Position numbers and translations under genes: made by a program. A stretch of 64,000 bases of DNA from Hyphomonadaceae bacterium (lineage in GTDB: Bacteria > Pseudomonadota > Alphaproteobacteria > Caulobacterales > Hyphomonadaceae), in NCBI GenBank assembly GCA_030697555.1, contig JAUYPV010000009.1:1-64000 (forward strand). The letters run 5' to 3'. The notes under the pieces are model-generated. The model was given only the letters and a program-made list of their open reading frames with translations, ran no database searches and was not told the origin of the DNA. Every line of letters begins with the position of its first letter. Within the stretch, counting starts at the first letter, position 1. Of the stretch, positions 18,268 through 26,505 are shown in pieces.

Positions 18268-19299
18268 TCATCTGCGGCGCGGTGGCTTGCGGAGGTCGAA
18301 GAAGTTGGGGGTCGAGCGTTCGTCGAAGCCGAGCGCTTCGAAGGTCTCCAGCATGTGGGAGGGCAGCGGCGCGATGATCTCGATGGGTTTGCCGCCCTTC
18401 ACCGGCGGGAGGCGGAGGGCGCGGGCGTGCAGGTGGAGACCGTCGGCAAGACCCTGCGGCGTGTCGCGGTCGCCGGTATACTTGTGGTCGCCGAGAATGG
18501 CCGTGCCCATTTCGGCCATGTGGAAGCGAAGCTGGTGGGTGCGGCCGGTTTCGGGCTTCAGCGCCACCCAGGCGGCCTTGCTGCCGGCCTTCTGGACGAC
18601 CGAGTAAAGCGTGAGTGCGTAGAGCGCGCCTTTTTCGTTCTGCAGCGCCGAGCGCATCTTTTCCTTCTCGCCGCCCGGGCCGGAAGACTTCAGCATCCAG
18701 CCGCGGATGTCGCCGTCGGTCGGGTGCGGGACGCCGAGCGTGACGGCCCAGTAGATCTTGTCGAGCTCGCGGGAGCGGAAGTGCTTGCCGAGCTGGTTGG
18801 CCGCGCCGGCGGTCTTGGCGAGGACGAGGACGCCGGTGGTGTCGCGGTCGAGGCGGTGGACGAGGCGCGGCTTTTCGGCGGTGTCGTCGACCAGCGCGCG
18901 GGAGAGCGCATCGATGTGGCGCGTGGTGCCGGTGCCGCCCTGAACGGCGAGGCCGGCAGGCTTGTTGAGCGCGATGATGCGGTCGTCTTCGTAGATGACG
19001 AGCGAGCGCATCATGTCGGCGTCGGAGGATTTGACGCGGGTGCGGGGCTTGTCGTCGTCGTCTTCCTTGGCGCCTTTCGGGGCGGCCATCGGGGGCACGC
19101 GGACTTTCTGGCCGGCCTTGACGCGCGTGTTGGCCTTGGCGCGGGCGCCGTCGACGCGGATTTCTCCGGTGCGGGCGGCCTTCTCGATCTGGCCTTGCGT
19201 GATGCCGTGGAATTTGCGCTTGAGCCAGCGATCGAGGCGCGTGTCGTCCTCGTCGTCCTCGACCAGCAGGTTAACGACCTGCCCCTTGTTCCAGCTCAT
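18268..19299 (-). CDS. RluC-like 23S rRNA pseudouridine synthase (S4 domain plus RluA catalytic domain)
   Basis: 343 aa from the ATG at 19299 (MSWNKGQVVNLL); the ORF-track start at 19575 reads through the CrcB gene in another frame. An N-terminal S4 RNA-binding domain (TRLDRWLKRKFHGITQGQIE, EIRVDGARAKANTRVKAGQK) precedes the RluA catalytic motif RLVHRLDRDTTGVLVLAKT with the essential Asp. Domain order matches RluC/RluD; RluC is the more likely identity from the context with crcB, HAD and ATP12. The start overlaps the crcB stop by 4 bp (ATGA). Confidence 0.9.
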   Translation of the reverse strand: MSWNKGQVVNLLVEDDEDDTRLDRWLKRKFHGITQGQIEKAARTGEIRVDGARAKANTRVKAGQKVRVPPMAAPKGAKEDDDDKPRTRVKSSDADMMRSLVIYEDDRIIALNKPAGLAVQGGTGTTRHIDALSRALVDDTAEKPRLVHRLDRDTTGVLVLAKTAGAANQLGKHFRSRELDKIYWAVTLGVPHPTDGDIRGWMLKSSGPGGEKEKMRSALQNEKGALYALTLYSVVQKAGSKAAWVALKPETGRTHQLRFHMAEMGTAILGDHKYTGDRDTPQGLADGLHLHARALRLPPVKGGKPIEIIAPLPSHMLETFEALGFDERSTPNFFDLRKPPRRR

Positions 19300-19673
19300 G
19301 GCGTGACCTTCGGCGCTATGGTGAAGCCGATGGCTACGGCGATGAGTCCGGCGATGACGGAGCCTAACGAATAGAGGGCGGCGCCGGTATAATCCTGACG
19401 CTCGATGAGGCGAAGCGTTTCGAGCGAGTAGGCGGAGAAAGTGGTGAAGCCGCCGAGAATGCCGACGCCGATGAAGAGGCGCCAGGGCTCGCCCACGGCG
19501 CCGCGTGAGCTGAGCCAGCCGGCGAGCAGGCCGATCAGAAAACTGCCCGAGACGTTGATGGCGAACGTCGCCCACGGCCAGGCGTCGGCGCGCGACCCGA
19601 AGGCCAGCGACACGCCGTAGCGGGCCGCCGCACCTATGGCGCCGCCGAGGGCTACGAGGGAGACGTTGAGCAT
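19296..19673 (-). CDS. crcB: Fluoride ion channel CrcB/Fluc
   Basis: 125 aa, four transmembrane segments; forms dual-topology dimers that export fluoride. Family motifs are present: ALGGAIGAAARYGVSLAFG, the pore Asn in FAINVSGSFLIGLLAG, and VGILGGFTTFSAYSLET with the conserved Gly-Gly-x-Thr-Thr-Phe-Ser stretch that holds the central sodium and pore phenylalanines. It sits between two RluA-family genes in the same direction. Only about 30 bp separate it from the upstream gene, so there is no room for a fluoride riboswitch directly ahead of it. Confidence 0.96.
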   Translation of the reverse strand: MLNVSLVALGGAIGAAARYGVSLAFGSRADAWPWATFAINVSGSFLIGLLAGWLSSRGAVGEPWRLFIGVGILGGFTTFSAYSLETLRLIERQDYTGAALYSLGSVIAGLIAVAIGFTIAPKVTP

Positions 19674-19703
19674 TGCGCCCTGTCCATAGGGCCAGTTGGC
19701 GGT

Positions 19704-20474
19704 TTAGGCCAGATCGATGCTTGCGGCAGAAAGGATCGCCAGAAAATCCTTTGGCGGCGGGGCCTTGAGCGTCAGCCAGCCTCCGTCGGGATGCGGCAGA
19801 TAAAGACTCGCCGCGTGCAGCATGAGGCGCGGGACGGGCTCGCCTTTCAGGGTGCTGGCGCCGCCGTAATAGGGGTCGCCGAGGATGGGGCGGCCGGCGA
19901 TGGAGAGATGGGCGCGGAGCTGGTGCATCCGGCCGGTCTCGGGGGTGAGTTCGAGGAGGTGCACCGAGCCTTGCGAGCCGAGCACTTTCCAGCGGGTGCG
20001 GGCTTCCTGCGGCTTGTCATCGCCCGGACGGGCGGCGCGCATGAGTTCGAGTTCGGGCTTGGGGCGATAGCGGGACAGCGCGACATCGATGGCGCCTTCC
20101 GGGTCGGGCGCCGAGCCGGTGACGAGGGCGAGGTAGGTCTTCTCGACATCGCGGCCGGCGAAGGCGGCGCTGAGGAAAGCGGCGGCCGGTTGTGTCTTGC
20201 CGGCGATGATGACGCCGGAGGTCTGGGCGTCGAGGCGGTGGACCAGCCGGGGGCGCTTGCCGTTCGATTTGGCGAAGGCGGTGAGGAGCATGTCCAGCGT
20301 GCGGTCGTCGGGGTTGCGGGTCTGGACTGGCAGGCCGCTCGGTTTGTCGAAGGCGAGGATGGCGGCATCGTCGTGAATGACGAGGCCGCGGACGAAGTCG
20401 CGGTCGGCGTCGGTGAGCGGGGCGACGCGCTCGACCATTGAACGCTTTGGCATGGGACTGCGGGGCGGCTTCAT
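19704..20474 (-). CDS. RluA-family pseudouridine synthase without S4 domain
   Basis: 256 aa. The catalytic motif is RLVHRLDAQTSGVIIAGKT; flanking motifs LAFDKPSGLPVQTRNPDD and LLELTPETGRMHQLRAHLS confirm the RluA family. Unlike the neighbouring synthase it has no N-terminal S4 domain, as in RluA itself, so it may modify a different RNA site (23S U746 and/or tRNA U32 in the E. coli enzyme). The ATG at 20474 overlaps the rarA stop by 4 bp (ATGA), which supports that start over the internal MPKRS. Confidence 0.9.
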   Translation of the reverse strand: MKPPRSPMPKRSMVERVAPLTDADRDFVRGLVIHDDAAILAFDKPSGLPVQTRNPDDRTLDMLLTAFAKSNGKRPRLVHRLDAQTSGVIIAGKTQPAAAFLSAAFAGRDVEKTYLALVTGSAPDPEGAIDVALSRYRPKPELELMRAARPGDDKPQEARTRWKVLGSQGSVHLLELTPETGRMHQLRAHLSIAGRPILGDPYYGGASTLKGEPVPRLMLHAASLYLPHPDGGWLTLKAPPPKDFLAILSAASIDLA

Positions 20475-21790
20475 TCCGGCTTCGACTTCGCGGCGCGTTC
20501 GCGCCGTAGCTTAGCCAACTGGTCGAGTTTTTCTTTGATCGGGCCTTCGCGGCCGGCGCCCTTGGGCTCGTAGAAGGTCTGGCGTTCCATGCCGTCCGGG
20601 AAATAGTTCTGGCCGGAGAACTGGCCCTCGGCCTCGTGGTCGTACTCGTAGCCCGAGCCGTAGCCGAGGGACTTCATCATCTTGGTGGGCGCGTTGAGGA
20701 TGTGCTGCGGCGGCATCAAGGAGCCGGTCTCGCGCGCGGCGGCTTTCGCGGCGCCGAAGGCCTTGTAGGCGGCGTTGGACTTGGGCGCGGTGGCGAGGTG
20801 GATGACGGCCTGGGCGAGCGCGAGTTCACCTTCGGGCGAGCCGAGACGTTCGTACGCTGCGGCGGCTTCGTTGCAGATCATGAGCGCGGTGGGATCGGCG
20901 AGGCCGACGTCTTCGCTGGCGGCTCGGATCATGCGGCGGGCGAGGAAGAGCGGGTCTTCTCCGCCTTCGAGCATGCGGGCGAACCAGTAGAGGGCGGCGT
21001 CTGGATCGGAGCCTCGCGTCGCCTTGTGCCAGGCGGAAATGAGATTGTAATGTTCTTCTCTATCTTTGTCATAAGCCGGCGCTCGCTTCTGCAGAGCGGC
21101 CATGAGGGCTGCGCCATCGAGCGGTGTGGAGCGGTTCCAGGCGAAGACTTCTTCAAGCAGGTTGAGGAAGTAGCGGCCATCGCCGTCGGCCATCGCCATC
21201 AGCGCGGCGCGGGCATCTTCAGTGAGCGGCGCAGGTTTGCCCATGTGCTCTTCGGCGCGGGCGAGCAGCTTGGCGAGCGCTGCCTCGTCGAGGCGCTTCA
21301 GCACCATGACCTGCGTTCGGGACAGGAGCGCGCCGTTGAGTTCGAAGCTGGGATTCTCGGTCGTGGCGCCGACCAGCGTGACGACGCCGCGCTCCACGAA
21401 TGGCAGGAAACCGTCCTGCTGGGCGCGGTTGAAGCGGTGGATCTCGTCGACGAACAGCAGCGTGCCTTTGCCCGTCGAGCGCAGGCCTTCGGCTTTCTCG
21501 AAGGCGGCGCGGAGGTCCTTCACGCCGGAGAAGATGGCGGAGAGCTGTTCGAATTCGAGGCCGGCGCGCTTGGCCAGCAGGCGGGCGATGGTGGTCTTGC
21601 CCGTGCCGGGTGGGCCCCAGAGGATCAGGCTGGCGAGGCGGCCCTGCGCGAGCATGCGGCCTATGGGGCCTTCGGGACCCAGCAGGTGATCCTGGCCGAC
21701 GACTTCCTCGAGCTTTTCCGGACGCAAGCGATCAGCCAGCGGCCGGGGCGCTTCGTCGGTCAGTCCTGCAGCCTGAAAAAGATCGCTCAC
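20471..21790 (-). CDS. rarA: Replication-associated recombination protein A (MgsA/RarA, AAA+ ATPase)
   Basis: 439 aa AAA+ ATPase related to clamp-loader subunits that acts at stalled replication forks. Walker A is GPPGTGKTTIARLLAKRAG, Walker B TLLFVDEIHRFNRAQQDG, sensor 1 LVGATTENPSFELN. The N-terminal LADRLRPEKLEEVVGQDHLL and the C-terminal YDHEAEGQFSGQNYFPDGME are diagnostic for the family. Length is normal. It lies 46 bp downstream of the DegP-like gene and is translationally coupled to the RluA-like gene after it. Confidence 0.96.
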   Translation of the reverse strand: MSDLFQAAGLTDEAPRPLADRLRPEKLEEVVGQDHLLGPEGPIGRMLAQGRLASLILWGPPGTGKTTIARLLAKRAGLEFEQLSAIFSGVKDLRAAFEKAEGLRSTGKGTLLFVDEIHRFNRAQQDGFLPFVERGVVTLVGATTENPSFELNGALLSRTQVMVLKRLDEAALAKLLARAEEHMGKPAPLTEDARAALMAMADGDGRYFLNLLEEVFAWNRSTPLDGAALMAALQKRAPAYDKDREEHYNLISAWHKATRGSDPDAALYWFARMLEGGEDPLFLARRMIRAASEDVGLADPTALMICNEAAAAYERLGSPEGELALAQAVIHLATAPKSNAAYKAFGAAKAAARETGSLMPPQHILNAPTKMMKSLGYGSGYEYDHEAEGQFSGQNYFPDGMERQTFYEPKGAGREGPIKEKLDQLAKLRRERAAKSKPE

Positions 21791-21836
21791 GCTAGGGATG
21801 TAGCGCGGACGGGCAAAGCATTCCAGCCAACCCGGA

Positions 21837-23327
21837 TCAGCCTTGTAGGGTGATTTCCTTGCGTTCGCCGTTGCGATCGATCGCGAGGCGCCAAACGCGG
21901 TCGGGGCTGCTTTCAGAGCGTTTGATGGCGGCTTCGAGATCCTGCGGTGTGCGGATCACGGACCCGTTCACTTCGCGGATGATGTCGCCGGGCTGGAAGC
22001 GCAGCGACGCGGCGATCGTGCGGGCCGGCACCGAGAAGATCATCACGCCGCTCTGGAATTTAAACGGATCGAGGCCGATGTTTTCGGCCAGCGCCGGCGA
22101 TGTCTGGACGACGACGGCGCCGGTGAATGGATTGCGGCCCTTTACCTGGAGCTGCTCTTCCTTCGCGCTGCCTGGAGGAGCTGCGAGCTTGGCGCGTAGC
22201 AGCTTCGGCTGGCCCTTGGTGATGATGCTGAGGTCGACGGTTTCGCCTTCGGCCTTCGTGGCGGCGATGAACTTCATGCCCTTGTCGTCGAACACTTCGC
22301 GGCCATCGATCGACAGGACGAGATCGCCTTTCTTCAGGCCGGCTTTTTCCGCGGGGCTGCCAGGATAGACATCCGAAATCAGGACGCCCTTCGGACGGTC
22401 GAGGTTGAGCGATTGGGCGATGGCGTTGGTGACGACGTCACCCTTTGCGCCGAGCCAGGGGCGGACGAGCGTGCCGCCGTGGACGGCGGCGTCGACAACG
22501 CGCTTCACCATTTCGGACGGAATCGCAAAACCGATGCCGTTGGAGCCGCCGCCGCGCGAGAAGATCATCGAGTTCACGCCGACCAGCCGGCCGCGCATGT
22601 CGACCAGCGCGCCGCCGGAGTTGCCCGGGTTGATCGAGGCGTCAGTCTGGATGAAGGACGAGTAGTCGGAGACACCCACGTCGGTGCGGGCGAGCGCGGA
22701 GACGATGCCGCTGGTGACCGTCTGGCCGACGCCGAACGGGTTGCCGATAGCGATGACGAGATCGCCGACCTGCACGCCGCGTGTATCCGCATAGTCGAGG
22801 GTCGGCAGGGCCTGGCCCTTGGTATCGATCTTGAGGACGGCGAGATCGGTGCGATCATCCTTCATCACCAGAACCGCCGGGAATTCACGGCGGTCGTTGA
22901 GGACGACGCGGAACTGTTCGCCTGCCTCGACGACGTGGTTGTTGGTGACGATGACGCCGTCTGCGCCGACAATGACGCCCGAGCCGAGCGAGTTGTCGAC
23001 CTTCTCGTTGCGCGTCTGCGCGCCGCCGCACAGGCGAGAGAAGACCGGGTCATTGGCGTAGGGACAATTGGAGCGCGTGACGGTGACGCTGGAATAGACA
23101 TTCACCACCGCGGGCGCCGTGCGCTGCACGATCGGCGCGAAAGACTCCTGCATGCTCACCTGGGAGGTGGGCGCGTAGCGTTCGACCTGCGGCGAGGGTT
23201 CGGGCTGGGCCGATGTGACGACTGGCTTCTCGTTCTGGACAAGCTGGCCGAGCGCTGGGACGCCCAACATCACCAGCGCCGTTACAAGCGAAGCCGACAC
23301 AACGAGGAGGATATTCTGCCTGTTCAT
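21837..23327 (-). CDS. DegP/DegQ-like periplasmic serine endoprotease (Do family)
   Basis: 496 aa from MNRQNILLVV at 23327; the ORF-track start at 23390 lacks a natural N terminus. The N-terminal hydrophobic stretch is a signal peptide or anchor. The trypsin-fold domain has a complete triad: His131 (VTNNHVVEAG), Asp161 (DRTDLAVLK) and Ser237 (NPGNSGGALVD). Two PDZ domains follow (SPAEKAGLKKGDLVLSIDG; RFQPGDIIREVNGSVIR), the layout of DegP/DegQ. A short Cys-containing insert (RSNCPYANDPVFSRLCGG) corresponds to the LA-loop region. It degrades or refolds misfolded envelope proteins. rarA follows downstream in the same direction. Confidence 0.95.
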   Translation of the reverse strand: MNRQNILLVVSASLVTALVMLGVPALGQLVQNEKPVVTSAQPEPSPQVERYAPTSQVSMQESFAPIVQRTAPAVVNVYSSVTVTRSNCPYANDPVFSRLCGGAQTRNEKVDNSLGSGVIVGADGVIVTNNHVVEAGEQFRVVLNDRREFPAVLVMKDDRTDLAVLKIDTKGQALPTLDYADTRGVQVGDLVIAIGNPFGVGQTVTSGIVSALARTDVGVSDYSSFIQTDASINPGNSGGALVDMRGRLVGVNSMIFSRGGGSNGIGFAIPSEMVKRVVDAAVHGGTLVRPWLGAKGDVVTNAIAQSLNLDRPKGVLISDVYPGSPAEKAGLKKGDLVLSIDGREVFDDKGMKFIAATKAEGETVDLSIITKGQPKLLRAKLAAPPGSAKEEQLQVKGRNPFTGAVVVQTSPALAENIGLDPFKFQSGVMIFSVPARTIAASLRFQPGDIIREVNGSVIRTPQDLEAAIKRSESSPDRVWRLAIDRNGERKEITLQG

Positions 23328-23468
23328 GCGAGCGCCCTTATGCACCGTAACGGCCGCCAGGCGCAGGCCCGGCAGACCGCAATCTACCACCGGTCGGAGC
23401 TAGGCACGAATTTCGGCACAAACAAGGCTGTAGCGCGCAGCCTTCAACATGGATGTAAAACCATTGTT

Positions 23469-23502
23469 CCGGCTGAAGGTGCAGCTCCAGCCGTTCAGCC
23501 GG
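23469..23502 (-). terminator. Putative hairpin after the methyltransferase gene
   Basis: A perfect 9-bp inverted repeat (CCGGCTGAA / TTCAGCCGG) separated by 16 bases begins 8 bp past the methyltransferase stop. On the minus strand it is followed by AACAATGGTTTTAC rather than a clean U-run, so it may be a weak terminator or an RNA-stabilising hairpin. Confidence 0.45.
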
Positions 23503-23510
23503 AGGGCTGA

Positions 23511-24212
23511 CTATTGCGCGCCGTGGAACGAGAAAACAGCGCTGGTTTTCTCCAGGACGCCGTTCCCGTCCCCGAAATCGGACACCGCAAAATCCCGAAC
23601 ACGGCGCAGTCGCGACCGAGGCAGGAAAGCCCGCCCGGGATCGCCAACTAGCGCGCCAATGCCGGACTCCAGACAGCGATCGAGAAAGCGCGTGACCCGT
23701 GCGGCGAGCTCGGGCTCATAGAAAAGATCGCCGATCAGGACAAGGTCCACGGGAATCGGAGGGCCGGAGATCAAATCGCCGGGGATGGACGAAATGGTGA
23801 CGTCGTTCGCTGTGGCGTTGAGGCCGAGCGCTACGAGGGCGTTGACGTCGATATCGGATGCGAGCACTTCGCGCGCGCCGGCCTTCGCGGCGGCGATGCC
23901 GACGATGCCTGAACCCGCCCCAAGATCGAGCACGCGACGTCCTGCCACGACATCCGGCTGATCGAGGAGGTAACGCGCGAGGGCGATCCCGCCCGCCCAG
24001 TGATAGGCCCAGTACGGAGAAGTGGACTCACGCTGACCCAGATTGGCAAGATGCGATAATCCGCTCGAGCGATCGGCCTGGTGGAGACGAATTTCGGGAA
24101 CTGTACGCACCGGAACGATCGGCAGTCTGGTCCTGATGAACAATTCCAAAGATTCGCGAGGTTGTGGATCAGCGACGAACCCTTGCCCTCTCTCGCCGCA
24201 ACGCCCGCTCAT
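23511..24212 (-). CDS. Class I SAM-dependent methyltransferase (ETFB lysine methyltransferase-like)
   Basis: 233 aa. SAM-binding motif I is VLDLGAGSGIVGIAAAKAGA, followed by the acidic residue in LASDIDVNALVALGLNA and the motif IV region VDLVLIGDLFYEPELA. The segment ESTSPYWAYHWAGGIALARYL is typical of the METTL20/ETFBKMT group, which methylates lysines of the electron-transfer flavoprotein beta subunit. The first 25-30 residues are not family-like, so a downstream start is possible. However, the ATG at 24212 overlaps the kinase stop by 4 bp (ATGA), which favours it. Confidence 0.82.
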   Translation of the reverse strand: MSGRCGERGQGFVADPQPRESLELFIRTRLPIVPVRTVPEIRLHQADRSSGLSHLANLGQRESTSPYWAYHWAGGIALARYLLDQPDVVAGRRVLDLGAGSGIVGIAAAKAGAREVLASDIDVNALVALGLNATANDVTISSIPGDLISGPPIPVDLVLIGDLFYEPELAARVTRFLDRCLESGIGALVGDPGRAFLPRSRLRRVRDFAVSDFGDGNGVLEKTSAVFSFHGAQ

Positions 24213-25828
24213 AACGCCTCGAATTTGGACGACGCGGTGAACCGCATCTCACAGACGAGGCCTTCCGGCTCGAACTTCAAATTCACCTTGCCGCCAAACT
24301 CGCGCGCGAGCCCGGTCTGCAACAAATTGGAGCCGAAACCGCGCCGGGTCGGGAGCGTGACCGGCGGTCCGCCCTTTTCGGTCCACACCATTTCGATCCT
24401 GGACGGATCGGAGGCCCGATCCACCGTCCATGCGACGGCGACCGAGCCGGCCGGCGCCGAAAGCGCCCCGTACTTGGCTGCGTTGGTCGCCAGCTCGTGA
24501 AAGGCCATGTGCAGGGTGACCGCGGCCTCGGAAGCGAGCCGGATCGGGGGACCCGCGACCTCCACATGGTGGCCCACGCCGTTTCTCGCGGCGTAGGGAG
24601 CGAGCGTGCGGCTGACGACATCCTCAAGGCTTGCTCCTTGCCATGAGTTGGCCGTCAACAGGTCGTGCGCCATCACGAGCGCCTGAATTCGCCCGTCGAA
24701 CGCAGCGACAAACTCCTTGGGATTTTGCGCTGTCATGCTCGTCTGCAAGGCGATCGACTGCACGCTTGCCAGCGTATTTTTGACCCTGTGATTGAGTTCG
24801 GCGATCATCACCCTCTGCCGCTGCTCGGTCTGCTTGCGCTGAGTGATGTCGAGCGACACGCCCATGGCTCGAATGGGAGAGCCGTCGGCGCCGTACTCGG
24901 CGCGACCGCGAACGAGCATCCAGACGATCTCGGCGTCCGGGCGGATGACGCGGTACTCCACCTCGAGATCCTGGCGCATCGCGAAAGCCTCCGCGATCTT
25001 CTGATTCCGGCGCTCGCGGTCGTCGGGATGGACCAGCTCAAGCATGTCGTCATAGGTGAAGGGGGCCGAGGATAGCCAGCCATAGTCCCGCCGGCAGATG
25101 TCGGACGTGATGAGTTCGTTGCTCTGAAGATCCAGAGCCCACGTACCAAGGCGCGCGGCGTTGAGGGCAACGTCAAGCTGCTCTGTCTTGAGGCGATCGA
25201 CGTCTTTCAGTTTCTCGTTGGCTTCGGCGAGGCGCTCCAGAGCGTGCTTCAGCTCTCTATTGGCCTCCTTGATCTGCGCGCCGCCACGCAGCACCTCGGC
25301 CTCCATGCGTTCGGCCCTGGCGATTGCGGTTTCGATCTTCCTGGCGAATTCCGCGTCCGTCCGCTCGCGCATGAGTATGAACTCGGTGACGTCCTCGACG
25401 CGGTGAATGATGTAGTCGATCTTGCCGTCTGGTCGGTGGACTGGGGTGTTGACCGGACTCCAGTACTTCACCTCGAACCGGTCTGACCCATCGCGCACCG
25501 GAATGTCGTACTTCTGGACTCCCATCCCATCCGGGGCGCGGTCGCGCAGCACCCGATCCAGCGAGGAGCGAAGGTCGCTCACCCCGGTTGCCGAGCTGTC
25601 GTCGGGATTGTCGGGAAACACGTCGAATAGTCCCCGGCCCAAAATGGCCGCGCGCTCGGTTCTCGTGGCCGCAAGGTAGGCGTCGTTCACGGCGGCGATG
25701 GTGAAGCGAGGCGCATCCGCGCGCAGCAGCAGATAGGGATTTGGCGCCGCATCAAATATCCGGCCAAGATCCTCGCCGTCCGGGAGGGCTACGCGGGGCG
25801 GTATGGCGGCGTCTTTGCTCATGCGCAT
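24209..25828 (-). CDS. HWE-family sensor histidine kinase with two PAS domains
   Basis: 539 aa, no membrane segments, so probably a cytoplasmic sensor. PAS 1 (about 20-150) includes IFDAAPNPYLLLRADAP and ends VEDVTEF. A coiled coil (about 155-215) precedes PAS 2 (about 215-330, RLGTWALDLQSNELITSD; EYGADGSPIRAMGVSLDIT). The phospho-acceptor region is MIAELNHRVKNTLASVQSIA and the ATPase N-box is AFHELATNAAKYGALSAP. The WxE signature is IEMVWTEKGGPPV. HWE/HisKA2 kinases serve light, stress and general stress pathways in alphaproteobacteria. Divergent from a single-domain response regulator that is its likely partner. Start may be Met1 or Met3. Confidence 0.93.
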   Translation of the reverse strand: MRMSKDAAIPPRVALPDGEDLGRIFDAAPNPYLLLRADAPRFTIAAVNDAYLAATRTERAAILGRGLFDVFPDNPDDSSATGVSDLRSSLDRVLRDRAPDGMGVQKYDIPVRDGSDRFEVKYWSPVNTPVHRPDGKIDYIIHRVEDVTEFILMRERTDAEFARKIETAIARAERMEAEVLRGGAQIKEANRELKHALERLAEANEKLKDVDRLKTEQLDVALNAARLGTWALDLQSNELITSDICRRDYGWLSSAPFTYDDMLELVHPDDRERRNQKIAEAFAMRQDLEVEYRVIRPDAEIVWMLVRGRAEYGADGSPIRAMGVSLDITQRKQTEQRQRVMIAELNHRVKNTLASVQSIALQTSMTAQNPKEFVAAFDGRIQALVMAHDLLTANSWQGASLEDVVSRTLAPYAARNGVGHHVEVAGPPIRLASEAAVTLHMAFHELATNAAKYGALSAPAGSVAVAWTVDRASDPSRIEMVWTEKGGPPVTLPTRRGFGSNLLQTGLAREFGGKVNLKFEPEGLVCEMRFTASSKFEAL

Positions 25829-25991
25829 CCCCCGTTCGCTCCAGAATTGGCATTCTGATCGCCCGACCGGCGCTATATACTTACGCTAAATCGCGCGCGC
25901 GGCCTGAGGATAGATTGGTGTTTTCTCGGGCCGCGAATAGCCTTAGAATTCGCCACCCTGTTTGCAAAGGACAGTTGTCGCAGGCGGGCTG

Positions 25992-26034
25992 AACGCTGAT
26001 CGTTACCGACCAATGCAACGCTAATCGTTACCGA
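25992..26034. promoter_or_regulatory. Two direct repeats with internal dyads upstream of the response regulator
   Basis: AACGCTGATCGTTACCGA and AACGCTAATCGTTACCGA (one mismatch) are 25 bp apart centre to centre, and the second ends 21 bp before the response-regulator ATG. Each contains the dyad AACG-N5-CGTT. The arrangement looks like a pair of operator sites for a dimeric regulator acting between the divergent kinase and regulator genes. Which protein binds is unknown. Confidence 0.5.
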
Positions 26035-26055
26035 TGCGGCGGAAGGCGACGAGGA

Positions 26056-26436
26056 ATGGGGGATGTGACCGTATCCGAACCGAAAGGGAGGGTGCTCATT
26101 GTCGAGGACCAGTTCCTTGCATCTGAATTTCTGAGGATCTGGACCGAGGCCTATGGGTTCGAGGTTTGCGGCATAGCAACCTCAGCCGACTCGGCCATCG
26201 AACTCGCGAAGCAGCACAAGCCCACCCATGTACTGATGGATGTCCGCCTCGAGGGTGAGAAGGACGGCGTTGACGCCGCGCTGGCGATTGAGGGGCTCAT
26301 GAATGCGCGCATCATCTACTGCACTGGCTCCAGCGAACCCTCGACGGTGAAGCGGATCAACAGCGACCATCCCTTCGAGATTCTCTTCAAGCCGATCGAC
26401 GCCAAGCTGCTGGGTGAAGCACTGCTGAGACCCTGA
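26056..26436 (+). CDS. Single-domain response regulator (CheY-like receiver)
   Basis: 126 aa, one receiver domain and no output domain. Acidic pocket residues Glu17-Asp18 are in LIVEDQF; the phospho-acceptor is Asp62 in HVLMDVRLEGEKDG. The switch Thr/Ser is in IIYCTGSSE and the conserved Lys in ILFKPIDAKLLGEAL. Such stand-alone receivers are frequently paired with HWE kinases as phosphate relays or sinks. It is transcribed away from the HWE kinase gene and followed by the bidirectional terminator shared with rplQ. Confidence 0.9.
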   Translation: MGDVTVSEPKGRVLIVEDQFLASEFLRIWTEAYGFEVCGIATSADSAIELAKQHKPTHVLMDVRLEGEKDGVDAALAIEGLMNARIIYCTGSSEPSTVKRINSDHPFEILFKPIDAKLLGEALLRP

Positions 26437-26448
26437 CGATGTGCCGTT

Positions 26449-26484
26449 CGAAAACGAAAAAGGCCGCCCGGTGGGGCGGCCTTT
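26449..26484 (-). terminator. Rho-independent terminator after rplQ (possibly bidirectional)
   Basis: An 11-bp perfect stem with arms AAAGGCCGCCC and GGGCGGCCTTT around a GGTG loop. On the minus strand it is followed by TTCGTTTTC-type U-rich sequence; on the plus strand it starts about 20 bp after the response-regulator stop and is followed by GAGTTGGG. It ends the rpsM-rpsK-rpoA-rplQ transcript and probably also the response-regulator transcript. Confidence 0.85.
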
Positions 26485-26505
26485 GAGTTGGGAATTCAAA
26501 TTGGC

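Noticed and set aside
19674-19703. Fluoride riboswitch upstream of crcB
   Set aside because: Only 30 bp lie between crcB and the upstream gene, too short for the aptamer, and no matching motif is visible.
25829-26055. EcfG-type general stress promoter ahead of the response regulator
   Set aside because: GAAC and CGTT elements occur, but the spacing (6 or about 31 bp) does not match the required 16-17 bp.
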